In this document: piece after piece, positions 24,997 to 35,274 of the stretch
How positions within the stretch are numbered: the stretch's first letter is position 1
Layout: each line of letters opens with the position of its first letter
Origin: Novosphingobium nitrogenifigens DSM 19370
GTDB lineage: Bacteria > Pseudomonadota > Alphaproteobacteria > Sphingomonadales > Sphingomonadaceae
Direction of reading: 5' to 3'
NCBI RefSeq assembly: GCF_000192575.1
Contig: NZ_GL876933.1
Location: forward strand, 763,338-827,337
Length of the DNA: 64,000 bases
Notes under the pieces: generated by a model
Seen by the model: the letters and a program-made list of their open reading frames with translations, nothing else
Told to the model about the DNA's origin: nothing
Databases searched by the model: none
Made by a program: the position numbers and the translations under genes

Positions 24997-25572
24997 TCAG
25001 GCGGCGCGGACTTCGTTCACTTCGGGAACATAGTGCTTGAGCAGTGCCTCGATCCCGTTCTTGAGCGTCGCGCTCGACGAGGGGCAGCCCGAACAGGCGC
25101 CCTGCATGCGCAAGTAAACGACGCCGTCGCGGAAGCCCCGATAGGAAATGTCCCCGCCGTCATTGGCGACAGCAGGGCGGATGCGCGTTTCGATCAGGTC
25201 GAGAATCTGATCGACGATGTCCGCATCGGCCGGATCGTCGCCGAAATCCTCGTCCTCTTCGGCCGGAACCGAAAATCCGGCGCTGGCTGCGACGAAGAGC
25301 GGCGCCTGCGACACGAAATGGTCGAGCAGGACGGCCAGCACTTGCGGCTTGGTATCGCTCCATGCCGAACCGGGAGCGATCGTCACCGACACGAATTCGC
25401 GGCCGAACAGAACGCCCGTCACATCTCCCAATGAAAACAACGCGTCGGCAAGTGGCGAGATCGCCGCTTCTTCGGCAGATGTGAATTCACGGGTGCCGTC
25501 CGCCATGACGATCTCGCCCGGCAGGAACTTGAGCGTCGCGGGATTCGGCGTGGTTTCGGTCTCGATGAACAT
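24997..25572 (-). CDS. NifU-family Fe-S scaffold/carrier protein (Nfu)
   Basis: A 191-residue protein with an N-terminal Nfu_N domain (MFIETETTPNPATLKFLPG) and a C-terminal NifU domain with the cluster-binding CSGC (MQGACSGCPSSSATLKNGIEALL). It carries and delivers 4Fe-4S clusters. An ATG three codons earlier (25581) is in frame, but MFIETE is the usual family start. A divergent 185-nt region with no visible gene separates it from the FKBP gene. Confidence 0.93.
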   Translation of the reverse strand: MFIETETTPNPATLKFLPGEIVMADGTREFTSAEEAAISPLADALFSLGDVTGVLFGREFVSVTIAPGSAWSDTKPQVLAVLLDHFVSQAPLFVAASAGFSVPAEEDEDFGDDPADADIVDQILDLIETRIRPAVANDGGDISYRGFRDGVVYLRMQGACSGCPSSSATLKNGIEALLKHYVPEVNEVRAA

Positions 25573-25766
25573 GATTTGCATTTAGAACAGGGGGGGCGAG
25601 GGTCAAGGGTTGGAAGTGGTAAAAACCGCGCCAATTTGCAGGTTCGACCAAGGTTCTGGTGCCGGTCTCTAGACTTGCGCGCGATTGCCGGTTCGATCGG
25701 TGCGACACAGGCGTTGCATGTTTCCCCGCTGGCGGGGCGCGTCCGCGCAGCTTATGGCCGCCGGTC

Positions 25767-26351
25767 ATGACCATGATCCGCTCGCGACTCGCCCGCGCCC
25801 TTGGCGCCGTTGCCCTCCTTGCCGTGGCGCCGCTGCCCGCTTTTGCCGCGACACCGGCCCCGGCTGCGCCCGCGATCATCAAGTTGCCCTTGCAGCCTGT
25901 CGTCGGTGCATCGATGCGCGCCTGTTCGCTCAAGACGGCCTCGGGCCTGGGCTATACTGTTCTTCAGCAGGGAACCGGGCCCAAGGCCGGCAAGTCGGAC
26001 TTCGTCCTCATCAATTACATCGGGTATCTTGCCGCGACCGGGGCCGTCTTCGATCAGAACATGACGACGCCGCTCAATCTCGACAACGTCATTCCCGGCT
26101 TTGCCGAAGGTGTGCAGTTGATGGCGCGCGGCAGCATCTATCGCCTCTGCGTCCCTGCTGCGCTCGGCTACGGTGCGGCAGGCGCGGGCGAATCCGTCCC
26201 GGCCAATTCCGACCTCGTGTTCCAGATCGAACTGGTCGATTCCAAGACGGTCGAGGAAGTAGAAGCCCTGCGCAAGCAGGCCGAGGCAACGCAGGGCGCC
26301 GCCGGTTCGGCCGCTGCTTCCGACAAGCCGGCAACGGCGGTGACGCACTGA
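25767..26351 (+). CDS. Exported FKBP-type peptidyl-prolyl isomerase
   Basis: A 194-residue protein with a signal peptide (MTMIRSRLARALGAVALLAV, cleavage near AFAA) and an FKBP_C domain: SDFVLINYIGYLAATGAVFDQN, then VIPGFAEGVQLMARGSIYRLCVPAALGYGAAGAG and NSDLVFQIELVD. It should act as a periplasmic folding helper. The C-terminal Ala/Thr-rich tail is low complexity. Some active-site aromatic positions of canonical FKBPs are changed, so activity may be modest. Confidence 0.9.
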   Translation: MTMIRSRLARALGAVALLAVAPLPAFAATPAPAAPAIIKLPLQPVVGASMRACSLKTASGLGYTVLQQGTGPKAGKSDFVLINYIGYLAATGAVFDQNMTTPLNLDNVIPGFAEGVQLMARGSIYRLCVPAALGYGAAGAGESVPANSDLVFQIELVDSKTVEEVEALRKQAEATQGAAGSAAASDKPATAVTH

Positions 26352-26449
26352 TCGTCTGCGGGAGGATCCGGACAGACCGGTGAATGGGTAGGGTGATATG
26401 CCCGGCCTATTCACTGGTCCTTCATTTTCCCCCGCCCTATAGACGGGAT

Positions 26450-29317
26450 ATGGTGTCTTTCCCTCGGCGCATCGCCCGCATCGGTCTGGTCGCAAGTCTT
26501 CTTGTCGGCAGCGTTCTGTCTCCGGGAGTGGCATCGGCCGCACCTGCCGCGCATGTGCCCTGGCTCTATGTCGGGTCGGACGTTCCCCATGATCCGCAAT
26601 GGGTATTCGGCGTCCTGCCCAACGGTTTGCGCTATGTCGTGCGGCACAACGGCGTTCCCCCGGGGCAGGTGTCGATCCGCATTATCGCCGACGTCGGTTC
26701 GCTGTACGAAACCGAGGCGCAGCGCGGCTATGCGCACCTCATCGAACACCTGACCTTTCGCGATAGCAAATACCTGAAAGGCGGGGAAGCGATCCCGACC
26801 TGGCAGAAGCTCGGCGCGACATTCGGCAGCGACACCAATGCCGAGACCAGCCCGACGCAGACGGTCTACAAGCTCGACCTTCCCAACGCGACGCCGCCCG
26901 CGCTCGACGAGACGTTCAAGCTGCTGTCGGGCATGATCGCCGCGCCGATCTTCACGCCGCAAGGGGTGAATACCGAAGTGCCGATCGTGCTGGCCGAAAT
27001 GCGCGAGCGCGAAGGAGCCGAAAGCCGCGTCGTCGATGCTACCCGGGGCGTGTTCTTCAAGGGGCAGCCGCTTGCCGCGCGCTCTCCCATCGGCACGGTC
27101 GCGACCTTGCAGGCGGCAACGGCCCAGAGCGTCAAGGATTTCCACGACAAGTGGTATCGCCCGGACAATACCGTGATCGTGGTGTCGGGCGACGCGGATA
27201 CCAGCGTGCTGGTTGCCGAACTGACCAAGTGGTTCGGTGACTGGAAAGCGGTGGGCAAGAAGCCGCCGCAGCCCGATTTCGGAGCGCCGGTCGCTCCCGT
27301 CGGCAGCGATCCCAAAAATCCGGTGGGCGAAACCGCCGTCATCGTCGAACCGGATCTGCCGCGCGTGTTCAACGCCGCGATCCTGCGCCCCTGGCACAAG
27401 GTCAACGACACCATCGTCTACAACCAGGGCAACATGATCGACCGTCTTGCCCTGTCGCTGATCAACCGGCGGCTCGAGGCCCGGGCGCGCGGCAATGCCA
27501 GTTTCCTGGCCGCGTCCGTCGATGAAAACCGCATCAGCCGTTCGGCCGACGCGACCCTGATCACGATCACGCCGCTTGGCGACGACTGGAAAACCGCCGT
27601 GCGCGATGTACGCGCAGTGATTGCCGACGCGCTCAAGACGCCGCCCAGTCGCGAGGAAATCCAGCGCGAATTGGCCGAATTCGACGTCAGCTACAAAGTG
27701 CCCGTCGAAACGCAGGAAACGCAGGCCGGATCGAAACTGGCCGACGACATCGTCGAGGCGGTCGACATCCGCGAAACGGTCGCCAATCCCGACACCGTCT
27801 ACGCCATCTTCCGCAAGTCGCTGCCGTTGTTCACGCCCGAAGCGGTGCTGGCCCATACCCGCAGCCTTTTTACCGGGACTGTCGAACGCGCCGTCCTCGT
27901 CACGCCCAAGGCCAGTGACGGCAATGCGCAAGACCTGCGTGTCGCGCTGACCAGCCCGGTCGATGCCGCCTCGGGCAGTCGCGTCGCTGCGACCACGCTC
28001 AAGTTCGCCGATCTTCCTGCGCTCGGCACGCCGGGCAAGGTCGCGTCCTCGGTCATGACCGGCCTGCTCGGGATCGAACGGGTCGAACTGTCGAACGGAG
28101 TGCGCGCGCTTTTGTGGCCCAACGATGCCGAACCGGGCCGGATCATCGTGCGTGTCCGTTTCGGCGGAGGCTATGCGGCGATTGATCCCAAGGATGCCGT
28201 CTATGCCCAGCTCGGCGATATCGCCCTCATGGATTGCGGCTTCGGTACTCTCGGGCGCGAGGATCTCGACCGGCTGGCGACGGGACGCAAGTTGAGCCTC
28301 GATTTCGACATCGGCGATACCACCTTCGGGTTCTCGGCCGATACCCGTCCCGCCGACCTTGACGATCAACTCTATCTCTTCGCGGCCAAGCTGGCCTCGC
28401 CGCGCTGGGATGAACACCCCGTGCTGCGCGCGCTGGCCGCGTCGAAGTTGCAGTACGAGAGCACCAATTCGGCGCCGATGAAAGTCCTGCAGCGCGACCT
28501 GCCGTGGTTGCTGCGCGACGGCGATCCCCGCTTTGCCACGCCCAATCCGGCCGAATTGTCGAAGGCCACCCCCGAAGGGTTCCGGCGGGTATGGGAAGCC
28601 TTGCTGCGGCAGGGCCCGATCGAAGTCGACATCTTCGGCGATTTCAACCGCGACAAGACGATCGCGGCGCTCAATCGCACGTTCGGTGCCCTCGGCGCGC
28701 GCGATCCGCTTTCGCCGATGAAGCTGGCGCCGCACTTGCCCGCGCACAATGCCGAACCGCTGGTTCTCACCCATCGCGGCGACGCGAATACGGCTGCGGC
28801 GGTCGTTGCCTGGCCGACCGGCGGCGGGCGCGTTGGCGTGCATGAATCGCGGCAGCTCGAATTGCTGTCGCAGATTTTCCAGAACCGCCTGTTCGACGTC
28901 ATGCGCGAAAAGATCGGGGCGAGCTATGCCCCGCAGGTCAATTCGGCCTGGCCGCTCGACGTGCCTTCGGGCGGTTACTTTGCGGCGATGACGCAATTGC
29001 GCCCCGGCGACCTCGCGGCCTTTTTCGCCGCCGCCGAAAAGATCGCCGCCGACCTTTCCGATGCGCCGCCCAGCGCCGACGAGATCGCACGCGTGACCGA
29101 GCCGATGAAGCAGTGGATCACGCGCCTTTCGACCGGCAACGGCTTTTACCTCGACCAGCTTCAGGGCGGGGCTTTCGAACCGCGCAAGTTCCCCGATCTG
29201 ACCTCGATCCTGCGCGATTCGTCGCAGACCACGCCCGAGGCGATGCAGGCGCTTGCCCGTCGTTACCTGCATCCCGACACGACGTGGAAGGTCGAAGTGC
29301 TGCCCGAAAAACATTGA
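26450..29317 (+). CDS. M16 family zinc metallopeptidase, exported
   Basis: A 955-residue periplasmic insulinase/pitrilysin-family protease. A signal peptide covers about residues 1-31. The inverted zinc motif HLIEH lies at residues 96-100, with the third ligand downstream in IVLAEMRERE. The protein contains the usual two M16 halves: an active N-terminal half (about 50-480) and an inactive C-terminal half (about 550-950). It is preceded by the FKBP gene (98 nt) and followed by the DAHP synthase gene. Substrates are unknown; relatives degrade peptides and signal sequences. Confidence 0.93.
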   Translation: MVSFPRRIARIGLVASLLVGSVLSPGVASAAPAAHVPWLYVGSDVPHDPQWVFGVLPNGLRYVVRHNGVPPGQVSIRIIADVGSLYETEAQRGYAHLIEHLTFRDSKYLKGGEAIPTWQKLGATFGSDTNAETSPTQTVYKLDLPNATPPALDETFKLLSGMIAAPIFTPQGVNTEVPIVLAEMREREGAESRVVDATRGVFFKGQPLAARSPIGTVATLQAATAQSVKDFHDKWYRPDNTVIVVSGDADTSVLVAELTKWFGDWKAVGKKPPQPDFGAPVAPVGSDPKNPVGETAVIVEPDLPRVFNAAILRPWHKVNDTIVYNQGNMIDRLALSLINRRLEARARGNASFLAASVDENRISRSADATLITITPLGDDWKTAVRDVRAVIADALKTPPSREEIQRELAEFDVSYKVPVETQETQAGSKLADDIVEAVDIRETVANPDTVYAIFRKSLPLFTPEAVLAHTRSLFTGTVERAVLVTPKASDGNAQDLRVALTSPVDAASGSRVAATTLKFADLPALGTPGKVASSVMTGLLGIERVELSNGVRALLWPNDAEPGRIIVRVRFGGGYAAIDPKDAVYAQLGDIALMDCGFGTLGREDLDRLATGRKLSLDFDIGDTTFGFSADTRPADLDDQLYLFAAKLASPRWDEHPVLRALAASKLQYESTNSAPMKVLQRDLPWLLRDGDPRFATPNPAELSKATPEGFRRVWEALLRQGPIEVDIFGDFNRDKTIAALNRTFGALGARDPLSPMKLAPHLPAHNAEPLVLTHRGDANTAAAVVAWPTGGGRVGVHESRQLELLSQIFQNRLFDVMREKIGASYAPQVNSAWPLDVPSGGYFAAMTQLRPGDLAAFFAAAEKIAADLSDAPPSADEIARVTEPMKQWITRLSTGNGFYLDQLQGGAFEPRKFPDLTSILRDSSQTTPEAMQALARRYLHPDTTWKVEVLPEKH

Positions 29318-29437
29318 TGGGCAAGATAATTGGCGCTTTTCGATCACTGTGAACGGAACGCCCCGCTTTCAATTGTCGCCTCGTGCGCCTATTTCCGCAT
29401 CCGGCCCCCATTCGGGCCGGATGAAGGATGAGGAAAA

Positions 29438-30811
29438 GTGGCAAGCAATTGGAATGCGCATAGCTGGCGCGGGTTCGAGGCGCGGCACATGCCCGTCTAC
29501 CCCGACGCGGACAAGCTCGAAGCGGTCGAAAAGACCCTCACCAGCTTTCCGCCGCTCGTTTTTGCCGGCGAAGCGCGCGCGCTCAAGACCGACCTCGCCA
29601 ATGTCGCGGCGGGCAAGGCTTTCCTGCTTCAGGGCGGGGACTGCGCCGAAAGCTTTGCCGAATTCCATCCCAACAACATCCGCGACACGTTCCGGGTGCT
29701 GTTGCAGATGGCCGTCATCCTGACCTTCGCCAGCAAGCAGCCGGTCGTGAAGGTTGGTCGCATGGCGGGCCAGTTCGCCAAGCCGCGCTCCTCGCCGGTC
29801 GAGAAGCAGGGCGAGATCGAACTGCCGAGCTATCTGGGCGACAACATCAACGGCATCGACTTCACGCCGGAATCCCGGATTCCCGATCCTGAACGGATGC
29901 TGCGCGCCTATAGCCAGGCGGCCGCGACGCTCAATCTGCTGCGCGCCTTTGCGGGCGGCGGCTATGCCAATCTGCGTCAGGTCCATCAGTGGACGCTCGA
30001 CCATATCGGCAAGAGCCCGTGGGCGGCCAAGTTTGCGGAAATGGCCGACAAGATCGGTGAAGCGCTCGACTTCATGGAAGCTTGCGGGATCAATCCCTCG
30101 ACGGTGCCGCAGCTTCAGGGGACGAATTTCTACACCAGCCACGAGGCGCTGCTGCTTCCTTACGAAGAGGCGCTGACCCGGCAGGATTCGCTCACCGGCA
30201 AGTGGTACGACACCAGCGCGCACATGCTGTGGATCGGTGACCGCACCCGCTTCGAAGGCTCGGCCCATGTCGAGTTCCTGCGCGGCGTGGACAATCCGAT
30301 CGGTCTCAAGTGCGGACCGAGCCTTGCGCCCGACGTGCTGATCAAGCTGCTCGACGATCTCAACCCCGCGCGCGAGCCGGGGCGGATCACGCTGATCAGC
30401 CGGTTCGGCCACGACAAGGTGGAAAGCGGCCTGCCGCCGCTCGTCCGTGCGGTCGCTCGCGAAGGGCATCCGGTGGTGTGGTCGTGCGATCCCATGCACG
30501 GGAACGTGATCAAGGCCGACAACGGGTACAAGACGCGTCCCTTCGAACGCATCCTGTCCGAAGTGAAGGGCTTCTTCGCCGTTCACCGCGCCGAAGGCAC
30601 CCATGCGGGCGGCATCCATATCGAGATGACCGGCCGCGACGTGACCGAATGTACCGGTGGTGCAGTTGCGATCACGCAGGAAGGCCTTGCCGATCGCTAT
30701 CACACCCATTGCGACCCGCGTCTCAATGCGGCGCAGTCGATCGAACTGGCATTCCTGTTGGCCGAAGCGATCAACGAGGAACGGGCAGAGGTGAAGGCCG
30801 AAGCGGCCTGA
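29438..30811 (+). CDS. Class II (plant-type) 3-deoxy-7-phosphoheptulonate synthase
   Basis: A 457-residue enzyme for the first step of the shikimate pathway (PEP plus erythrose-4-phosphate). Class II features are [15 protein letters not shown] (metal-binding Cys), [37 protein letters not shown] and [11 protein letters not shown]. Translation starts at a GTG (29438) after GAGGAAAA. A strong terminator follows, so it forms its own transcription unit. Confidence 0.96.
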   Translation: MASNWNAHSWRGFEARHMPVYPDADKLEAVEKTLTSFPPLVFAGEARALKTDLANVAAGKAFLLQGGDCAESFAEFHPNNIRDTFRVLLQMAVILTFASKQPVVKVGRMAGQFAKPRSSPVEKQGEIELPSYLGDNINGIDFTPESRIPDPERMLRAYSQAAATLNLLRAFAGGGYANLRQVHQWTLDHIGKSPWAAKFAEMADKIGEALDFMEACGINPSTVPQLQGTNFYTSHEALLLPYEEALTRQDSLTGKWYDTSAHMLWIGDRTRFEGSAHVEFLRGVDNPIGLKCGPSLAPDVLIKLLDDLNPAREPGRITLISRFGHDKVESGLPPLVRAVAREGHPVVWSCDPMHGNVIKADNGYKTRPFERILSEVKGFFAVHRAEGTHAGGIHIEMTGRDVTECTGGAVAITQEGLADRYHTHCDPRLNAAQSIELAFLLAEAINEERAEVKAEAA

Positions 30812-30837
30812 TCCCCACAGATTTCGAACCGATCAGG

Positions 30838-30876
30838 AAGGGGCGTGGCAGGCAACTGTCGCGCCCCTTTTTCTTT
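30838..30876 (+). terminator. Rho-independent terminator of DAHP synthase
   Basis: AAGGGGCG (30838-30845) pairs with CGCCCCTT (30862-30869) and is followed by TTTTCTTTT, 27 nt after the stop. Confidence 0.8.
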
Positions 30877-30955
30877 TCTGCGGCGGCGCGTTGCGTGAAC
30901 AAAGGCGCGCGATTGCACTCGCGGGGCATGGGGGGCTGCGGCTAGACGGGCCTGC

Positions 30956-32239
30956 ATGAAAAACCGTTCCGTCGCGCTCGCCCTTTCCGCCCTGTCCCTT
31001 TGCGCGGCCGTGCCCGCCATGGCCGAGACGCTCTATGTCCGTGCCGGGCATCTCGTCGATCCGGAAAAGGGCGTGGTCGAAGGGGCGCGGTTGCTGAAAG
31101 TCGAGGACGGGCGCGTGACGGCGGTTCTGGCCGATGGCGCGGTGCCGGCCGGGGCCCGGCTGGTCGACTGGTCGGCTTATACCGTCCTGCCCGGCCTGAT
31201 CGACATGCATGTCCATCTGGCCGACAATGACGAGACCAACAATCCCGCCGAGCCCTTGTTCCATTCGCCGATGGAAGTCGCTTATATCGGCGCACGCAAT
31301 GCCCGCTCGACGTTGATGGCCGGGTTCACCACGGTTCATGACGTCGGTTGTTTCCATGCCTTTGCCGACGTTGAACTGCGCAATGCGATCAATCGCGGCG
31401 ATGTCATCGGGCCGCGCATGTCGGCGGTCGGTGCCTATATCACGGCGCCAGGCGGCGGTGGGGAAGTGACCGGCTTTGCGCCGGAAGTCCATGTTCCCGA
31501 CGACATGCGTGTCGGGGTCGTCACCAGCCCGGCCGATGTCACGCTCAAGGTCAATTACCTGTTCCAGCACGGGGCCGATTCCATCAAGCTGATCGCGACC
31601 GGCGCCGTCGTTGCGATCGGGACTGTCGCCGGGCAGCAGGAGCTGACCGAGGACGAAGTGCGTGCGGCGGTCGATGTGGCCAAGGCGCGCGGATCGTGGG
31701 TCACGGCCCATGCCCATGGCGCGGCGGGGATCAAGGCGGCGATCCGGGGCGGCGTGCGCGGGATCGAACATGCCAGCCTGATCGACGACGAAGGCATTGC
31801 CCTTGCCAAGGCAAAGGGCGTCTATCTCGACATGGACATCTACAACGGTGACTGGACCGACGAAGTCGGACATCGCGACGGCTATCCCGCCGATTACTTG
31901 CGCAAGAACGACGAAACCACGCTCGCTCAGCGCGAAGGCTTTCGCAAGGCGGTCAAGGCCGGGGTCAAGCTGGCGTTTGGAACCGATGCCGGGATCTATC
32001 CCCACGGCCTTAACGCGCGCCAGTTCAAGTACATGGTCAAATGGGGCATGACCCCGATGCAGGCCATTCAGGCGGCGACCACGGTGTCGGCCGACATGCT
32101 CGGCTGGAGCAAGGACGTCGGCGCGCTGTCGCCGGGGCACTATGCCGACATGATCGCGGTCTCGGGGGATCCCATGGCCGACATTTCCACGCTCGAACAT
32201 GTCGACCACGTGATGAAGGGCGGTGTCGTGGTGAAATAA
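30956..32239 (+). CDS. Secreted metal-dependent amidohydrolase (dipeptidase-like)
   Basis: A 427-residue amidohydrolase-superfamily enzyme with a signal peptide (MKNRSVALALSALSLCAAVP, cleavage near AMA-E). Binuclear metal-site markers are DMHVHL, a candidate carbamylated lysine in DSIKLIATG, the histidines in THE-type AHAHG and GIEHAS, and the terminal aspartate in FGTDAG. It resembles Xaa-Pro/L-Xaa-L-Arg/Lys dipeptidases described from Caulobacter and Sphingomonads, so hydrolysis of dipeptides is the best guess. Confidence 0.88.
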   Translation: MKNRSVALALSALSLCAAVPAMAETLYVRAGHLVDPEKGVVEGARLLKVEDGRVTAVLADGAVPAGARLVDWSAYTVLPGLIDMHVHLADNDETNNPAEPLFHSPMEVAYIGARNARSTLMAGFTTVHDVGCFHAFADVELRNAINRGDVIGPRMSAVGAYITAPGGGGEVTGFAPEVHVPDDMRVGVVTSPADVTLKVNYLFQHGADSIKLIATGAVVAIGTVAGQQELTEDEVRAAVDVAKARGSWVTAHAHGAAGIKAAIRGGVRGIEHASLIDDEGIALAKAKGVYLDMDIYNGDWTDEVGHRDGYPADYLRKNDETTLAQREGFRKAVKAGVKLAFGTDAGIYPHGLNARQFKYMVKWGMTPMQAIQAATTVSADMLGWSKDVGALSPGHYADMIAVSGDPMADISTLEHVDHVMKGGVVVK

Positions 32240-32244
32240 TACCA

Positions 32245-32273
32245 ACCTGTGATGAGTTCATCTCATTGCAGGT
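32245..32273. repeat. Dispersed hairpin element, copy 1
   Basis: A 12-bp stem with two G-U pairs: the left arm is ACCTGTGATGAG (32245-32256), the loop TTCAT, and the right arm CTCATTGCAGGT (32262-32273). It lies 6 nt after the amidohydrolase stop. A second copy with the same architecture lies at 45026-45056. Confidence 0.6.
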
Positions 32274-32377
32274 CCGCATAACCGCACAGACCCGTTCCGG
32301 GGCAGGGCGCGCGATGGAAACCGTTGCGGCCTTGCCCCACGGCCTATAGGTGGGGCTCCCGCATTTCAGGCAGACAC

Positions 32378-32716
32378 ATGGCCCGCAAGCATTCCAAACG
32401 CGCCGCTTACGACGACTTCGAGACCGAGGAGGAGACTCCCGTCGAAGTGGTCCCCTGCTGGCTTTGCGGTCGCCCGACCGGTTCGAACATCGTCTGGCAC
32501 CATCCCGTGCCCAAGAGCCGGGGCGGGCGCGACGTCGTGCCCATGCACCCGATCTGCCAGCAGACGCTGATTGCCAATTTCACCAATTCCGAATTGCAGC
32601 GCTACGGCATGGATGTCGAAGGCCTGCTCGCGAACCCGGCGATCCGCAAATTCGTCGACTGGGTCGCCAACAAGGACCCCGACTTCACCGCGACCATCGC
32701 CAAGAAGCAGCGCTGA
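32378..32716 (+). CDS. HNH nuclease-domain protein
   Basis: A 112-residue protein with an HNH fold: zinc cysteines in CWLCG, the catalytic HH in WHHPVPKSRGGRDVVPMHPICQQ, and the conserved C-terminal helix. The start ATG at 32378 (MARKHSKRAAYDD) follows a short leader. It is a small conserved single-domain protein rather than part of a recognisable restriction system; substrate is unknown. Confidence 0.85.
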   Translation: MARKHSKRAAYDDFETEEETPVEVVPCWLCGRPTGSNIVWHHPVPKSRGGRDVVPMHPICQQTLIANFTNSELQRYGMDVEGLLANPAIRKFVDWVANKDPDFTATIAKKQR

Positions 32717-32760
32717 CCGGGCGATCCCGTCCGGCATGCCCGACATGGGCCCATGCACAT

Positions 32761-32790
32761 AAAAAAGCGGGCGATCTTGCGATCGCCCGC
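32761..32790. terminator. Bidirectional terminator between HNH and TonB receptor genes
   Basis: GCGGGCGATC (32767-32776) and GATCGCCCGC (32781-32790) form a perfect 10-bp stem with a TTGC loop. Six A residues precede it, giving a T6 tail on the minus strand, so it chiefly ends the TonB-receptor transcript. Confidence 0.85.
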
Positions 32791-32821
32791 TCAAGTTTAA
32801 TGAGGGATTTTATGTTATTCC

Positions 32822-35209
32822 TCAGAAGGTGATGCGGACTTCGCCACCGAACGTGCGCGGCGGATTGAAGTTGCCGTAATCACCCAGCACCGCGTCATTG
32901 GCGCCTGAACGGCGATAGATGTACGTGGTGTCAAACAAGTTCCGGGCCCACATCGAGAACGTCGCCCGGGTGTCGCCTGCCATCGGGATCGAGGCGAGGG
33001 AGAGGCGACCGTTGACCACGAAGCTGGCGTCGGTTTTGACCGATTCGTTCTGGAAGCTGTATTGCGAGGATGCATAGTTGGCATCCAGATGCAGCTTCAT
33101 TTCGGTGCCCGCATGGCCCACCGGCATGCCGTAATCGACTGCGGCCGAAGCAGCGTTGCGCGGCGTGTAGACCACATAGACCTGATACATCGCGTTGTTC
33201 AGGAACGGGTTGGGCGTCGCGGGAACGTGGGTATAGGTATAGGCGTACGAGGCGTTGAACGAGAGGCGGCTGGTCGCCTTGACCGTCAGGTCCGCTTCGG
33301 CACCGCGGATCTTGGACGTGCCCGGTGCGTTGCGGGTTTCCTCGGTATGCAGATTGAACGTGGGACTGGACGGATTGGTGTCGACATTGTCGAAATCGGT
33401 CTGCGTCCCGGTGCGGTCCATCATGTAACCGGCAAGGTTCAGGCGGGCATGATGATCGAAGAGATCCATCTTCGCCCCGATTTCGTACGAGCGCACGACT
33501 TCCGGAGAGAATGAATTGAACGTCTGCGAACGGTCGTTGGCGCCGCCAGCGCGATAGCCGGTCGAATACTTGGCGTAGACGTTGACCGTGGGCTTCACGT
33601 CATAGGCCGCCACGATCAGCGGGTCGAACCGGCTCACGCCCTGGTTGAACGTGAAATCGGTGGCTGCGCCCTGCACCAGATACAGCGTGCCGTGGCGGTG
33701 CTCGTTGGTATAGCGCCCGCCCAGGGTGAGGTGGAACCGGTCGCCCATCCATTCGGGCGTATAGGTCAACTGACCGAAAGCGGCATAGCTCTTGGCATAG
33801 GCTTCGCTGGCGCGTTGCAGGAACTGCTGCCCGATCGCCCACCCCTGGTTGGACGAGGTGACGGGGCCGGTAATGGTTTCGCTGTTGATGGTATAACCGG
33901 TGCCGTCGCTGTTCCACTTGTTCGAACTGGGCGTCGCGGCCTGTTCCTGCGCCCGTTCGTTGAAGTAATAGCCGCCGACCACGTATTCGACTTGCGGAAT
34001 GCTGCCCACCAGTTGCAGTTCCTGGCTGAACTGACGCTGGTTGAGGAAGGACAGGCTGTAACGGCTGAACGAGGTGTTGGGCAGGAAGACCGTGCGATGC
34101 GCACCGCCCGAATTGTCCCATTGATCGGTCGACACGGTGCGCCACGCGGTGATCGAGCGCAGTTCCATGTTCGGCATGACGTGATAGTTGAGGCGCAGCG
34201 AGGTGCCTTCGGTGCGGTCCACGCTGGGCTGCTGGGGCACGCCGATGTCGGCGACGGTCATGCGATTGCCGCCGCTGACCGTTACCAGCGGCGAAAGCGG
34301 GGCAATCATGCCCGAGGGCACCTTGTTGCCGTTGGCCGCGATCTGGGCCAGCGTCGCCACCGGCAGGCCGTTGGGATTGTAATTGATCAACTGGCTGTAA
34401 TTGGGCGTATTCTCGTCCTTGGCCTTGTCATAGGAGACGATGGCCGAGAAATTGGGCGCCGGGGTCCATTTCGCCGAAACGCGGCCGCCGGTGCGCTCGT
34501 ACTGGTTCCAGCCCGCCTGACCGGCGAGAGGGTTCTTGACGGTCGGATCCTGGTGCTGCTCGATACCGTCGAGCTTGATGGCGATATTGTGGAATTCGGG
34601 CAGGTCGATGTGACCTTCGACCGAATGGCTGCCGTAATTGCCGACGCCCGCGACGACACGACCTTCGAACTTTCCGCTGGGATCGCGGGTCACGATGCTG
34701 ACGGCGCCGCCTTCGGTATTACGACCAAACAGCGTGCCCTGAGGCCCCTTGAGCACTTCGATGCGCTGAACGTCGAACAGCGCGGCGTTCAGCCCCTGCG
34801 AACGTCCGAGATAGACGCCGTCGATATAGACGCCGACGCCGGTATCGCGAGCCGTCTGGTTCTGGTCGAAAGGCACGATGCCGCGGATGCCGACGGTCAG
34901 AGCCGACTGGCGCGCTTCGAACGTCGCGACGCGCAGGCTGGGCACGCCGCCATCGGCCAGATCGAGCAGACTCTGCACGTGGCGGTCGGCAATGACTTCA
35001 TCGCTGACGACCGAGATCGCAATCGGGGTCTTTTGCAGGTTGGTCGCGCGCTTCGTGGCGGTCACGACGATTTCGGTAAGGCCGGTATTATCCGTTGCCG
35101 GCGCTGCACCTGCCGGAGCCGGAGCAGCATCGGCCGCATGAGCGGCGCCTGCACCCAGCATGACCAACGCGCAAAGCGGCAGCCCGAACATGACCCTCTT
35201 GTGATTCAC
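32822..35209 (-). CDS. TonB-dependent outer-membrane receptor
   Basis: A 795-residue receptor. It has a signal peptide (to about AHA, residue 25), a TonB box-like TEIVVTATKR at about residues 45-54, a plug domain (residues about 60-170, including IRGIVPF and VEVLKGPQGTLFGRNTEGGAV) and a 22-strand barrel ending in EVRITF, the aromatic C-terminal signal. No siderophore- or B12-specific feature can be read, and sphingomonads carry many such receptors for diverse carbon sources. The gene is divergent from a two-component system and its promoter region contains a GTAAC palindrome. Confidence 0.95.
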   Translation of the reverse strand: MNHKRVMFGLPLCALVMLGAGAAHAADAAPAPAGAAPATDNTGLTEIVVTATKRATNLQKTPIAISVVSDEVIADRHVQSLLDLADGGVPSLRVATFEARQSALTVGIRGIVPFDQNQTARDTGVGVYIDGVYLGRSQGLNAALFDVQRIEVLKGPQGTLFGRNTEGGAVSIVTRDPSGKFEGRVVAGVGNYGSHSVEGHIDLPEFHNIAIKLDGIEQHQDPTVKNPLAGQAGWNQYERTGGRVSAKWTPAPNFSAIVSYDKAKDENTPNYSQLINYNPNGLPVATLAQIAANGNKVPSGMIAPLSPLVTVSGGNRMTVADIGVPQQPSVDRTEGTSLRLNYHVMPNMELRSITAWRTVSTDQWDNSGGAHRTVFLPNTSFSRYSLSFLNQRQFSQELQLVGSIPQVEYVVGGYYFNERAQEQAATPSSNKWNSDGTGYTINSETITGPVTSSNQGWAIGQQFLQRASEAYAKSYAAFGQLTYTPEWMGDRFHLTLGGRYTNEHRHGTLYLVQGAATDFTFNQGVSRFDPLIVAAYDVKPTVNVYAKYSTGYRAGGANDRSQTFNSFSPEVVRSYEIGAKMDLFDHHARLNLAGYMMDRTGTQTDFDNVDTNPSSPTFNLHTEETRNAPGTSKIRGAEADLTVKATSRLSFNASYAYTYTHVPATPNPFLNNAMYQVYVVYTPRNAASAAVDYGMPVGHAGTEMKLHLDANYASSQYSFQNESVKTDASFVVNGRLSLASIPMAGDTRATFSMWARNLFDTTYIYRRSGANDAVLGDYGNFNPPRTFGGEVRITF

Positions 35210-35260
35210 TGTATTCCTCCGACGACGGTCATCCGGAACAGCCCCCCGATAACCACAGTT

Positions 35261-35274
35261 GTAACTTTCGTTAC
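35261..35274. promoter_or_regulatory. Palindrome GTAAC-N4-GTTAC between TonB receptor and two-component system
   Basis: A perfect inverted repeat, GTAACTTTCGTTAC, lies 52 nt upstream of the TonB receptor start and 80 nt upstream of the earliest kinase start. It is a good candidate operator for the NarL/FixJ-type response regulator encoded next door. Confidence 0.5.

Noticed and set aside
26411-29347. 978-codon minus-strand frame opposite the M16 protease
   Set aside because: The plus strand has the signal peptide, HLIEH zinc motif and full-length M16 homology; the antisense frame shows no recognisable motif.
32378-32716. HNH protein as part of a restriction or defence island
   Set aside because: No methylase, helicase, integrase or other defence gene nearby; neighbours are metabolic and transport genes.
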